A stretch of DNA of 23,493 nt, from positions 1 to 23,493 of the forward strand of contig DYRX01000030.1 in NCBI GenBank assembly GCA_020718525.1, read 5' to 3'. Shown here piece after piece: positions 14,832-23,321 of the stretch (positions are counted from its first letter, which is position 1; every line of letters begins with the position of its first letter). Under the pieces are notes generated by a model. The model worked only from the letters and a program-made list of their open reading frames with translations. It had not been told where the DNA came from and did not search any database. Both the position numbers and the translations under genes were made by a program. The stretch is from Victivallis vadensis (GTDB lineage Bacteria; Verrucomicrobiota; Lentisphaeria; Victivallales; GWF2-50-93).

Positions 14832-15638
14832 TCAGCGCTTGTAGGTTTCTCCCGATCCTTTTTTAGATTGGGAATTGGCATAGTACTGCCGCGCTTCAGG
14901 CATCAGCGCCTCCATTTCCTGCATTCGTTTCGTGCTCATTGGGTGTGTGGAAAAAAACTCGCCGATACTACTCTGGCTCGATATTTGGCTGAACTTTTTC
15001 CAAAATGAGAGAGACGCCGCTGGATCATAGCCAGCCTTCGCCATAAGAAAAACTCCAATCTTGTCGGCTTCGTACTCCTGTGTCCTGCTGTAGGGCAGAA
15101 TGACACCAAGCCCTGAAATGCCTCCGTAGGCGACCATCCAAGCCTGTTCGTAGCTGGAATTTGCCGCGCCAAGTGCGGTCTGGAGGATTTGTCCGCCAAC
15201 CTGCTGAACCAAGGACTGGGACATTCTTTCCGCGCCGTGCCTTGCTATCGCATGTCCGATTTCGTGTCCGACGACTGCCGCAAGCTCGGCATCGTTCGAG
15301 AGGTAGTCGAAGAGTCCGCTAAAGACTGCGATTTTTCCGCCCGGCAGACAAAATGCGTTGGCGTCTTTTGAGTCAAATACCTTGAACTCCCAGGCAAAAT
15401 CTGGTCTTTCCGCGACAGCGGCGAGATTTTTCCCGACCCTCGAAAGGGCGTCCTTCAGCTTTTTGTCGCCGGAGACCTTGTATTGGGAGGACACTTCGCG
15501 CCAAGCCTCGTCGCCCATATTGTTTTCTTCCTCGATGGAAGTAACAATGAACTGCGAGCGACCCGTGTATGGCGCGGTCTGACAGGATGCCAGGACGACT
15601 GCGGAAAACACGATGGAACTGTAAAGGAGTCTTGTCAT
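14832..15638 (-). CDS. M48-family zinc metalloprotease lipoprotein
   Basis: A 268-residue envelope protease. The signal peptide ends in the lipobox LASC with the lipidated cysteine at residue 19. The zinc site is HEIGH at 125-129, with the third ligand probably Glu188 in QEYEAD; the catalytic Glu126 is present. The family (LoiP/BepA/YcaL-like) degrades or helps fold outer-membrane proteins under stress. The ATG at 15638 overlaps the stop of the upstream gene (ATGA) and has AGGA 4 nt before it; starting at 15665 would bury the signal peptide. It is the third gene of the rpsA operon. There is no C-terminal TPR domain, so it is LoiP-like in layout rather than BepA-like. Confidence 0.92.
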   Translation of the reverse strand: MTRLLYSSIVFSAVVLASCQTAPYTGRSQFIVTSIEEENNMGDEAWREVSSQYKVSGDKKLKDALSRVGKNLAAVAERPDFAWEFKVFDSKDANAFCLPGGKIAVFSGLFDYLSNDAELAAVVGHEIGHAIARHGAERMSQSLVQQVGGQILQTALGAANSSYEQAWMVAYGGISGLGVILPYSRTQEYEADKIGVFLMAKAGYDPAASLSFWKKFSQISSQSSIGEFFSTHPMSTKRMQEMEALMPEARQYYANSQSKKGSGETYKR

Positions 15639-16453
15639 TTTCCTACGAGAACGAAAAGCTTCCACATTTGTTCGGCGCTTTTGCAGGCCAGAAACTTCTT
15701 GAGATTTTCCTCCTTGCCGAAATACTGGGCGAGCTTGGACACAAGTTCAAGATAGAACATGCTGGTCTGACGGGGAACTGCGGATCCGAAAAGCAGTCGC
15801 GGAGGCGGAACGGCGTTTTTCTTGTCCGGTTTTATCGCGCATATCGCGACCGTCAGAGTGAGGCCACATGCCCTTATGCCTCTTGCATGGGGAAAAGCTA
15901 CACCGTTCTCGAACACCGTTGATGACAGTGCCTCGCGCTCAAGGAGCAGTTGCGAAAACAGTTGCCCGTCTTCTACAAAGCCTTTTTCCGCTGTATGCAT
16001 GGCAATCTGCTTCATTGCGTTGTCCATGGAAGTTGCTTTCAGCGCCGGAATCATCAGCTCCGGCGATGAAAACCTGGCGATTCCCTTGTAATGGAGCTCC
16101 GTCTGCTGGCCTTCCATCCGCGAATCGTCATAATACAGGAAGCGCTGACAGCTTGGGCAGGATACAATCTCGTTGTCCGACTTGACTCTGTTGACAAGAC
16201 CGACCGGCAGATTTATGAAACAGCCAGTGCAGGTTCCGTCAGACATCGGGGATATGGGCATCGGATAGCGTTTGGATATTCTGTCATAGACGGAAGAAAT
16301 CTCGAAGGGAAGGGAGCTTTTCAGCTCCCTTATGTCCTCTTCGAGCTCGGACCACGCCGAGCGCAAATCTCTTCCCTTGCTGATAAAATGGCTCTCCTTC
16401 AGCGTGACTTCCAAGTCATGCATCTGCAGAAGCTGGTTGATGAATTTGTTCAT
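15635..16453 (-). CDS. Coiled-coil/zinc-ribbon protein fused to a PTS EIIA domain
   Basis: A 272-residue fusion. Residues 1-60 are a helical segment and 65-108 a C4 zinc ribbon (CTGC at 75-78, SCPSC with Cys99 and Cys102), the layout of DUF164/CdsZ-like zinc-ribbon proteins. Residues ~125-270 match the fructose/mannitol (PtsN-like) EIIA fold, with FENGVAFPHAR placing the phosphorylatable histidine at 189. EIIA domains receive phosphate from HPr; PtsN-type ones regulate rather than transport. No other PTS gene is in the window, so a regulatory role is inferred. The gene starts 7 nt after rpsA stops and overlaps the M48 gene by ATGA. I do not know a characterised protein with this architecture. 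Confidence 0.85.
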   Translation of the reverse strand: MNKFINQLLQMHDLEVTLKESHFISKGRDLRSAWSELEEDIRELKSSLPFEISSVYDRISKRYPMPISPMSDGTCTGCFINLPVGLVNRVKSDNEIVSCPSCQRFLYYDDSRMEGQQTELHYKGIARFSSPELMIPALKATSMDNAMKQIAMHTAEKGFVEDGQLFSQLLLEREALSSTVFENGVAFPHARGIRACGLTLTVAICAIKPDKKNAVPPPRLLFGSAVPRQTSMFYLELVSKLAQYFGKEENLKKFLACKSAEQMWKLFVLVGK

Positions 16454-16460
16454 CGTCCCT

Positions 16461-18200
16461 TTATTTTCCGGATGTGTTCACCGAGTCGAGAGCCGCGAGA
16501 CTCTCCTCGTCGAGAATATCCTCCACATCAATCATTTTGCTTCCAAGCGCGGCGGCGACTTCTTCGCCCGCGGCCTTGAGCTGTTCCTCGCTGAAGTTCT
16601 CCTTAGCCGCCTTCACGCTCAGACCAATTCTGCGCATGTCCTTGTCAATCTTGATGACTCTCGCCTCGAGCTCCTGCCCGATCGAAAGGACATCCTTGAC
16701 TTTTTTGACATGTTCGTCGCTGATCTGGGATATGTGTATGAGTCCGTCAATCTTGTTCGAGAGTTCGACAAAGGCGCCGAAAGGCGTGATTTTGCTGACG
16801 TTGCCCTTGATGAGATCTCCGATCTTGTAGAGGGACTCGATATTCGACCAAGGATCGTTTTCGAGCTGTTTGATTCCGAGGGAGATTCTCTGCTGGGGAG
16901 GATCTATCTCAAGAACGACCGCGTCAACTTCCTGTCCCTGCTTGAGGATTTCGTTGGGATTGTTGATCTTGCGCGTCCAGGACATGTCGGAGACGTGAAC
17001 CATTCCGTCTATGTCGTTTTCGATCTCGATGAAGGCGCCGTAGGATGTCATGTTCCTGACCTTGCCTCTGATCCTGCTTCCTGAAGGATATTTCTCCGCG
17101 AGGATCTCCCACGGATTCCTGGTCGTCTGGCGCAGACCAAGAGAAATCTTCTTCTTCTCCTTCTGTATGTCGAGAACGACAGCGTCAACTTCTTCGCCGA
17201 CAGCGAGAATGTCGCCGGCTTTCGTGATTCGCTTTGTCCAGGACATTTCTGAAACGTGGATAAGCCCCTCGATCCCTTCGGATATTTCGAGGAAAGCTCC
17301 ATAGGGCATTATATTGACGACGCGTCCTCTGACTGTGGATGCGACCGGATATTTATTCTCAATGTTGTCCCAGGGATTTTCGGTCTTCTGCTTGAGTCCG
17401 AGAGAAACCCTTTCTTTGACCAGATCTATCGCAAGGATGACCGCTTCGATATCCTGACCGATCTCGAGCATTTCGGAAGGATGGGAAATCCTCTTCCAGG
17501 ACATGTCTGTGATGTGCAGGAGGCCGTCGAGCCCTCCGAGATCAATGAACGCGCCAAAATCGGTGATGTTCTTGACGAGTCCCTGTTTCCTGTCGCCGAC
17601 CTTCATGTCCTTGAGCAGGGTGGCGCGTCTGCCGGCGCGGTCCGCTTCGAGAAGTTCGCGTCTGGAAACGACAATATTCTTGCGTTCCTGATTGATCTTG
17701 AGAACTTTGAGTTCGAAATCTTTGCCGACAAAGTCGTCCATGTTCTTGACGACTGTGATGTCGAGCTGTGAGCCGGGAAGGAAGGCCTCTACATCGTCTA
17801 TTTCGACGATTACGCCGCCTTTGACGCGGTGCTTGAGGAATCCCTTGACTGTGGCGCCTTCCTGGTATTTCGCGGTGAAATTGTCCCAGGCCTGATGCAT
17901 GCTGGCCTTGCTGACGCTGAGCCCTGGCATGTTGTTCTTGTTCTCGATCTCTTCCAAAAACACGTCAACCACGTCGCCGGGGCTGATCTTGTCCCAATTT
18001 TTGAAATCTTCGGATGAAATGAAGCCTTCAGCCTTGTACCCGATGTCTATGAGCACTCCATTGTCGCGTTTTTCGACAATGCGCCCCTTGATGATCGAGT
18101 TTTCGATGAAATTGTGCTTTACGTTTTCCCCGAGGAGTTCCCCCATTGAAGGGACGTTTTCCAGGTCAATTAGACCGGCGATTGGATCGATTTCAGACAT
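16461..18200 (-). CDS. rpsA: 30S ribosomal protein S1
   Basis: About 579 residues with six S1 RNA-binding domains. The first two are divergent and bind the ribosome (GVLIDIGYKAEGFISSEDF and GVIVEIDDVEAFLPGSQLD); the last four carry the canonical (F/Y)GAF(I/L/V)x(L/I) and G(L/M)(I/L/V)H(I/V)S cores and bind mRNA. Length and six-domain layout match Proteobacterial and PVC S1. I chose ATG 18200 (MSEIDPIAG); a TTG at 18236 would add 12 residues. The leader is A-rich (AACAAAAGAAACAACAGCAAC) with no strong Shine-Dalgarno, as is usual for rpsA, which is autoregulated in other bacteria. It leads an operon with the zinc-ribbon/EIIA and M48 genes. Confidence 0.96.
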   Translation of the reverse strand: MSEIDPIAGLIDLENVPSMGELLGENVKHNFIENSIIKGRIVEKRDNGVLIDIGYKAEGFISSEDFKNWDKISPGDVVDVFLEEIENKNNMPGLSVSKASMHQAWDNFTAKYQEGATVKGFLKHRVKGGVIVEIDDVEAFLPGSQLDITVVKNMDDFVGKDFELKVLKINQERKNIVVSRRELLEADRAGRRATLLKDMKVGDRKQGLVKNITDFGAFIDLGGLDGLLHITDMSWKRISHPSEMLEIGQDIEAVILAIDLVKERVSLGLKQKTENPWDNIENKYPVASTVRGRVVNIMPYGAFLEISEGIEGLIHVSEMSWTKRITKAGDILAVGEEVDAVVLDIQKEKKKISLGLRQTTRNPWEILAEKYPSGSRIRGKVRNMTSYGAFIEIENDIDGMVHVSDMSWTRKINNPNEILKQGQEVDAVVLEIDPPQQRISLGIKQLENDPWSNIESLYKIGDLIKGNVSKITPFGAFVELSNKIDGLIHISQISDEHVKKVKDVLSIGQELEARVIKIDKDMRRIGLSVKAAKENFSEEQLKAAGEEVAAALGSKMIDVEDILDEESLAALDSVNTSGK

Positions 18201-18585
18201 GTTGCTGTTGTTTCTTTTGTTGACTCTTGCTTGCAAACCCCGTGGCGACGAGCACCACCCGATAAATTATCCTGTCTCATACCCGGAAGCGCAGGGAACA
18301 GTCCGATGCAAAAAACTTCCCGATAAAAGACAAAAGCCAGTAACTATCGCACTTTTTCCAGCTATTGCAAATGAAATTACAAATAAAATGAGATTATTTT
18401 GAGAACGAGAGCCTTTTCCTATTTGCATATGGAACCAAGTGTATCTGCGCTTGCAATTCATCTCGTACCGAGCCCCTATTAGCAGTCTTCGCTTTTTTTT
18501 CAGAGAGACGCAAAAAAGTTTTAAAAGAGCTTGAAAAAGAGCTTGATAAAAGGAAGAAAACCAATATTGTATCCGCTTTGCGTGC
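18201..18585. other. Divergent intergenic region between rpsA and the tRNA
   Basis: No gene is supported here. On the minus strand a weak promoter candidate is TTGCAA (18370-18365), a 16-nt spacer, then GATAGT (18348-18343), which would give rpsA a leader of roughly 135 nt. The right part carries a direct repeat of AGAGCTTGAWAAA (about 18525-18550) leading into the tRNA promoter. A 64-codon open frame on the minus strand has no ribosome-binding site or recognisable content. Confidence 0.4.
18543..18570 (+). promoter_or_regulatory. Probable promoter of the CAU tRNA
   Basis: TTGATA (18543-18548), a 16-nt spacer, and TATTGT (18565-18570) match the -35 and -10 consensus at 4 of 6 positions each. 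The start would fall near 18577, about 9 nt before the mature tRNA. It may also feed the TPR/ABC operon that follows by read-through. Confidence 0.4.
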
Positions 18586-18661
18586 GGGTCCGTAGCTCAG
18601 CGGTTAGAGCAAGTGACTCATAATCACTGGGTCGCAGGTTCGAACCCTGCCGGGCCCACCA
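18586..18661 (+). tRNA. tRNA with CAU anticodon (Met elongator or Ile2)
   Basis: A complete 76-nt cloverleaf with encoded CCA: acceptor GGGTCCG/CGGGCCC (with one T-G pair at 4-69), D stem GCTC/GAGC, anticodon stem AGTGA/TCACT around CTCATAA, 5-nt variable loop, T stem GCAGG/CCTGC with TTCGAAC. The CAU anticodon fits elongator tRNA-Met or the lysidine-modified tRNA-Ile2. The body, especially the AGCGGTTA D loop and GACTCATAATC, resembles bacterial Ile2 as much as Met. It is not an initiator: position 1 pairs with 72, and the GGG/CCC pairs at the base of the anticodon stem are absent. Confidence 0.95.
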
Positions 18662-18693
18662 GTTTTATCCCCGTTTCCGCATAAGAGAATGGC

Positions 18694-19578
18694 ATGAACA
18701 AGAACTTTATTTTTCTTGCGGCAATTGTTTTGTCTTCTTATGCCGCTTCTCTTTGCGCCTCGGAAAAAGGGGTCAGAGCATCCTCCAGCACTGGGATCGC
18801 GAATGCCTGGAAAATGTTTCGCCTCGGCGAATACGATCAGGCCTTGAAACTGTTCGAAAAAGCATCCACATTGGCTCCCGACTCTTCTGAAGACAAGCTT
18901 GCCTGTCTATATGGAATTGCCAAAACCTATCAACTGCGTTCTCCATCTCCTGACTATGAAGAAGCCGGAAAAGTCTTCAGACAGATAGCTGACACTGCGC
19001 CGAATTCGGATCTCGCCGCCTGGAGTCTGCTTTCAATCGCGAGAATGGCGCATCTGCCGCAGGGAAATTCCATGCCTGACTACGACGAAGTCAGGAAGCT
19101 CTATCAGGAAGTGATTGACAAATATCCAGGGCACATGGCGGCCGAGGAGGCTTTCATATACCAGCAGGCTAGCTATCTGGCGACCCTTGAAAAGGACGAT
19201 GCGGCAAAGGCTCTCGAAAACGTGAAAGGCTTTTTGGAGAAGAATCCTAAAAGCAAATTCGCCTCATCCGCATGGGCAATCCAGGCAGAAGCTTTTTCAA
19301 TACTTGAAAGAAGCCAGGAGAGGCTAGATGCAATCATCAAGTCAGTTGACCTGAGAGAAATTGATCCTTCCAATCCCATTGTCGAGAAAGCGTCCGACTA
19401 CTGGAAAATCGCAACTGTAGCAGAATTTGAGCTTGGCGACTTCGACACTGCCAGAAAATATTACGCCATGCTGAGGGATGAATATCCGACAGACGCAAGA
19501 TGCTATGGAGCCAAGCTGGCAATAGAGCGGATGAACGCGAAGGAAGACGAACTCATAAAGGCTGGAAAAGGAAACTGA
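18694..19578 (+). CDS. Exported tetratricopeptide-repeat protein
   Basis: A 294-residue protein with a Sec signal peptide (hydrophobic 5-19, cleavage near LCAS-EKG at about 22-24) and helical TPR/Sel1-like units through the rest: AWKMFRLGEYDQALKLFEKA near 35, a YEEAGKVFRQIADTAPNS unit near 90, a YDEVRKLYQEVIDKYPGH unit near 130, and a final DFDTARKYYAMLRDEYP unit near 250. TPRs are protein-protein scaffolds. It is the first gene of the ABC importer operon, ending 3 nt before the solute-binding protein gene, so it may act with that system in the periplasm, for example as an adaptor. This role is inferred from position. AAGAGA lies 5 nt before the ATG. Confidence 0.85.
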   Translation: MNKNFIFLAAIVLSSYAASLCASEKGVRASSSTGIANAWKMFRLGEYDQALKLFEKASTLAPDSSEDKLACLYGIAKTYQLRSPSPDYEEAGKVFRQIADTAPNSDLAAWSLLSIARMAHLPQGNSMPDYDEVRKLYQEVIDKYPGHMAAEEAFIYQQASYLATLEKDDAAKALENVKGFLEKNPKSKFASSAWAIQAEAFSILERSQERLDAIIKSVDLREIDPSNPIVEKASDYWKIATVAEFELGDFDTARKYYAMLRDEYPTDARCYGAKLAIERMNAKEDELIKAGKGN

Positions 19579-19581
19579 AGC

Positions 19582-21279
19582 ATGGCTTTTCTGAAAAAAA
19601 ACATGACAGTCATAATTATCCTGCTTGTATATTTGTGGTCGTGCTTCTCGATACTTTTCTACCGCCTTGGAGAGGAACCCCCCGGCACGAAGACAATAAG
19701 AATTGGCCACTGGCAGTTGGAGACTGGGGTGCGGGACGCGTTCATAGAGATATCGAAGGACTATGCGAAGGAACATCCGGACGTTAAGGTCATTCAGGAT
19801 GCCATACCGGAGTCCGTATATGGGCAATGGACAAGCACACAGCTTATGGGCGGGACGGGTCCGGACATTCTCGAAATGGGAATGGCACCAAGCCAGGTTC
19901 TGCTTTCCTACTACAACAGGTACGCTGTGCCCCTCACATCCATGGCATCTGCTCCAAATCCATACAACAAGGGAACCGAATTCGAGAAAACCCCTTGGCG
20001 GCAGACCTTCAAGGACGGAATGAGATCGGGCTATCTGACTGAAATGCAGGAATATATGAATGTTCCTCTTGCCATGTTCGCCGTCAGAATCTTCTACAAC
20101 AAGGATCTCCTTAAAAAACTCACTGGTTCAGACGCGGTTCCCGCAAATTATGCTCAATTCAAGGAAGCCTGCCAAAAAATCGCCGCCTGCAAGGATGATT
20201 CCGGAAAGTCCTACGTGCCGATAGTCGGCTCAAAATACCATTTTGGCATGTGGGAATGGTCAATGTGCGACGTGCTGAGCTACGGAGTTATGGACAAAGC
20301 CGACTTCAACAGAGATGGCTACGTCGGAAACGACGAGATGTTTGTCGCAATAAAAACTGGCAGAATGGATTTTTATTATCCGCCCCTCATGTCAAAATTC
20401 AAGATGGTTGGCGAGCTCTCACGCTTCTGCCAGCCGGGCTTCACCGGTCTTTCCAGAGACGAAGGGGTTTTTCTCTTTGTCCAGCAGAGGGCGGTTTTCA
20501 TGACGACCGGCACCTGGGATTCGAAGAGTCTTCTTGAGCAGACCCGCGGAAAATTCGAGGTCGGGCTCATGGATTTTCCACTGCCGGACAAGAGCGATCC
20601 GGAATATGGCTCGGTCATAAGAGGTCCGCGCTACGAGCAGGTTATGAGCGGATTTCCTTTTGCCATCATGCGCAACTCCAAGCATCCTGAAGTTGTGTCT
20701 GACTTCATGCTTTATCTGAGTTCGAAGGAGAAAAATGAGAAGCTTAACGAGATCATCGGCTGGATACCATCGGTGAAAGGGACAAAGACCGATTCCTTCC
20801 TTGCAAAATTCGAGCCCAGGCTTGAGGGAGTCTACGGCAACTCCAACCTCTCTCTTGGAGGAGAGACTTGGATCAAGTGGCTCCAGGTCTACTCGAATTA
20901 TCAGTGCGGAAAGATAAACTACGATCAGCTTGTCTCGGAATTCGAGCCGTTCTACAAGGAAAAAGGTCTCTACGACTTCATGGAACAGCAGGTTGACTGG
21001 CGTAGGGCTATTGTTAAAAATGAAGCCTTCATAACCGGGATATGGGCCGAAGCAGAGATCGCCGAAAGCCCTCGGAGTACAGACTCCGGCTGGATCAAAT
21101 ATCGCACGCAGACTTCGCGCCTCCAGGTCTTTCCCGAAATTGACAGAGCCAAGAAGATGCGCCTTGTAGAAAAGGGGCCGGAATTGAAAGAATCAGTAGG
21201 CCCCTACGAGTATTCCGAGGAAGTCCTCGCAAATGTCAAGAAAAGACTCTTCGAGAAGCAGGAAAAGAAAGGCAATTGA
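19582..21279 (+). CDS. ABC sugar-transporter solute-binding protein
   Basis: A 565-residue family-1 extracellular solute-binding protein, longer than the usual ~420-450. A hydrophobic N-terminus (about 8-27) contains LWSC with Cys21, a poor lipobox, so it could be a lipoprotein or a membrane anchor. The binding fold starts at IRIGHWQLETG (39), with GGTGPDILEMG (90-100) and NVPLAMFAVRIFYNKDLLKK (160-179) as typical signatures. Residues 241-252 (DFNRDGYVGNDE) form a complete EF-hand-like calcium loop. The C-terminal ~100 residues extend past the usual fold and are helical. It overlaps or abuts the permease gene, with which it should work; the sugar is not identifiable. Confidence 0.92.
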   Translation: MAFLKKNMTVIIILLVYLWSCFSILFYRLGEEPPGTKTIRIGHWQLETGVRDAFIEISKDYAKEHPDVKVIQDAIPESVYGQWTSTQLMGGTGPDILEMGMAPSQVLLSYYNRYAVPLTSMASAPNPYNKGTEFEKTPWRQTFKDGMRSGYLTEMQEYMNVPLAMFAVRIFYNKDLLKKLTGSDAVPANYAQFKEACQKIAACKDDSGKSYVPIVGSKYHFGMWEWSMCDVLSYGVMDKADFNRDGYVGNDEMFVAIKTGRMDFYYPPLMSKFKMVGELSRFCQPGFTGLSRDEGVFLFVQQRAVFMTTGTWDSKSLLEQTRGKFEVGLMDFPLPDKSDPEYGSVIRGPRYEQVMSGFPFAIMRNSKHPEVVSDFMLYLSSKEKNEKLNEIIGWIPSVKGTKTDSFLAKFEPRLEGVYGNSNLSLGGETWIKWLQVYSNYQCGKINYDQLVSEFEPFYKEKGLYDFMEQQVDWRRAIVKNEAFITGIWAEAEIAESPRSTDSGWIKYRTQTSRLQVFPEIDRAKKMRLVEKGPELKESVGPYEYSEEVLANVKKRLFEKQEKKGN

Positions 21280-21286
21280 CCGACAC

Positions 21287-23293
21287 ATGGCATCAATAGG
21301 CAAAAAAGTCCATTTGAAAGATCTGAAGTACCACTGGAAGATCTACTTCTTCATTGTTCCTACGATAATTCTCATTTCGATGTTTCAATATTATCCGGCG
21401 GCAAGCGGCATCTTCCACAGCTTTTTCAGATGGAACGGGTCTGACATTTCGGAATATGTCGGATTCCGCAACTATGTGAGGCTTTTTGGGAACACCGACT
21501 TCTGGCGCTCTTTCGAGCTGGCATTCACACTGGGGATATTCAACATCGTGAAGATGATTCCCGCCTTTCTTGTCGCTGTCTGCCTCCACAGGGTCAGAAA
21601 CGAAAAACTTCAGTTCCTTTACAGAGTCCTTTTCGTAATCCAAATGGTCATACCCGGGCTAGTCATTGTTCTAATCTGGCGTTCCTTCTTTTTCGAGGCG
21701 ACTGCCGGATATTTGAACAAGTTCATTTTCTCGACCGGCATCTTTGACGTGCTGGTGAAAATGGATCAGCTCTTCCATTGGGGCGGACTTTTTGTCAGCG
21801 GACAGTCCCCCGCCTGGCTCGGTGATCCGCGCCTGATCATCTCAGCCTGCATCATCTGGGGTTTTCCCTGGGTTGGCTCCTTCGCAGTCCTCAACTATCT
21901 CGCAAGACTCCAGTCCATCCCGAAAGAAATATACGAGGCGGCGGAAGTTGACGGAGCAAGCTGGCTTTCAAAATTCACGCGCATCGAGTTTCCGCTCGTC
22001 CTTGGCTCCATCAAAATAATGCTTGTGCTTGTCATCATCGAAACAATCAAGGACGCAGGCATGATCCTCGCTCTGGCAGGCATAGAAGGCGGTCCCGGCG
22101 GAAGCGCCACTGTTCCCGCTCTCTTCATGCTCCGAAAAGCCTTCATTGACCAGGACATGGGCTACGCCTGCGCCGTCGGAATAGTCCTCACTGGCGTCGT
22201 CATCTCCCTCCAGAAGCTCAGCGACCTCGTCACAAAATGGAATGATTTTTCCTTCTCGGTCAGAACTGCAATACGCGCTGTCGCCCTCGTTTTGGCGCTT
22301 CTGACCTACCTGTCCGGACATTTCCTCTCGGTCGCCATCGCCCTTTTCTTCGCCGCGTTTCCATACGGCATTTTTACCTATTTGGCCACCAAAATTGGAG
22401 AGCTTTTCACCCGCGCTTCCGACTCCGCCGCCCAACGGGAAAAGCAATATAGGGACAGCGTTCTCTTCGACAAATGTTCTGGCTATGCTCTGCGCCTTCT
22501 CAAGCATCTGACCATATGCTCGGTTATCGCGCTGGCGTTCATTCCCCTCTACCTGATGTTCATTGTCAGTCTCAAGGACAATGATCAGTTCTACTCGAAT
22601 CCAGCCGTTCTCACGGCACCCCTTCACTGGGACAACTGGGCCGTTGCGTGGAAGATGATAACCCCATGCCTTGCTAACAGCGTCTTCATCTCTGTCACAT
22701 CAACCGTCGCAACTCTGGGCTTGGCCCTTAGCGCATCATACTTCTTCGCTCGCTATCAGATGCCTTTCTCAAGCTTCATTTGGAATGCAATTCTTATTCT
22801 GATGATGATGCCGGCGATTGCAAACCTCATCCCTCTCTTCAGGCTTCTCAGGGATCTCAACCTCGTGAACACCCTCTCCGCCCTCATCATTGTCGGTGCC
22901 TCAAGCGGGCAGATCTTCGCAATCTTTGTCCTGCGCTCCTTCGTCGAAGAAATCCCCAAGGATCTTTTCGAGGCGGCGGAAATTGACGGAGCGGGTCATT
23001 TCAAGCAGATGATGATCATCGTCCTGCCTCTTGCTGGTCCGATTCTGGGCACAGTCGGCGTCATGAACTTCATAGGCCAGTGGAACGATTTCGTCATGCC
23101 CCTAATTGTCATAAGAGACCACGCGAGACTGCCTGTCATGGTGCAGTTGCTGAGAATGGCAGGAGAATACATCAAGCTTTGGGGACCGCTCATGGCGGGC
23201 TACGCCATGGCGAGTATCCCGATAATAGTCCTTTTCATTCTGACAATGAAGCTTTTCACAAAGGGCTTGACAGAAGGCGGCGTAAAGGGCTGA
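21287..23293 (+). CDS. Fused two-domain ABC sugar permease (MalF-MalG type)
   Basis: A single 668-residue membrane protein containing both permease halves of a carbohydrate ABC importer. Half one (about 15-320) is MalF/UgpA-like, with EAA loop EAAEVDGASWLSKFTRIEFP at 217-236. Half two (about 405-668) is MalG/UgpE-like, with EAAEIDGAGHFKQMMIIVLP at 562-581. Two extra hydrophobic segments (about 328-346 and 348-368) and a charged linker join them, which keeps both halves correctly oriented. These loops contact the ATPase. I chose ATG 21287; an ATG at 21233 would overlap the upstream gene by 47 nt and add 18 polar residues. No ATP-binding subunit is encoded in the window, so one must come from downstream or elsewhere. 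Confidence 0.92.
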   Translation: MASIGKKVHLKDLKYHWKIYFFIVPTIILISMFQYYPAASGIFHSFFRWNGSDISEYVGFRNYVRLFGNTDFWRSFELAFTLGIFNIVKMIPAFLVAVCLHRVRNEKLQFLYRVLFVIQMVIPGLVIVLIWRSFFFEATAGYLNKFIFSTGIFDVLVKMDQLFHWGGLFVSGQSPAWLGDPRLIISACIIWGFPWVGSFAVLNYLARLQSIPKEIYEAAEVDGASWLSKFTRIEFPLVLGSIKIMLVLVIIETIKDAGMILALAGIEGGPGGSATVPALFMLRKAFIDQDMGYACAVGIVLTGVVISLQKLSDLVTKWNDFSFSVRTAIRAVALVLALLTYLSGHFLSVAIALFFAAFPYGIFTYLATKIGELFTRASDSAAQREKQYRDSVLFDKCSGYALRLLKHLTICSVIALAFIPLYLMFIVSLKDNDQFYSNPAVLTAPLHWDNWAVAWKMITPCLANSVFISVTSTVATLGLALSASYFFARYQMPFSSFIWNAILILMMMPAIANLIPLFRLLRDLNLVNTLSALIIVGASSGQIFAIFVLRSFVEEIPKDLFEAAEIDGAGHFKQMMIIVLPLAGPILGTVGVMNFIGQWNDFVMPLIVIRDHARLPVMVQLLRMAGEYIKLWGPLMAGYAMASIPIIVLFILTMKLFTKGLTEGGVKG

Positions 23294-23321
23294 AATCTGT
23301 GGAAAGACTTACACCCAGATT

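Noticed and set aside
16332..17084. 250-codon open frame antisense to rpsA
   Set aside because: It overlaps two well-supported genes on the other strand and has no family features.
18267..18461. 64-codon frame upstream of rpsA on the minus strand
   Set aside because: It has no ribosome-binding site or recognisable motif, and it lies in the region expected to hold the rpsA promoter and leader.
21968..22627. 219-codon open frame antisense to the permease
   Set aside because: It is Glu/Asp/Gly-rich, the expected mirror of hydrophobic codons in the real membrane protein.
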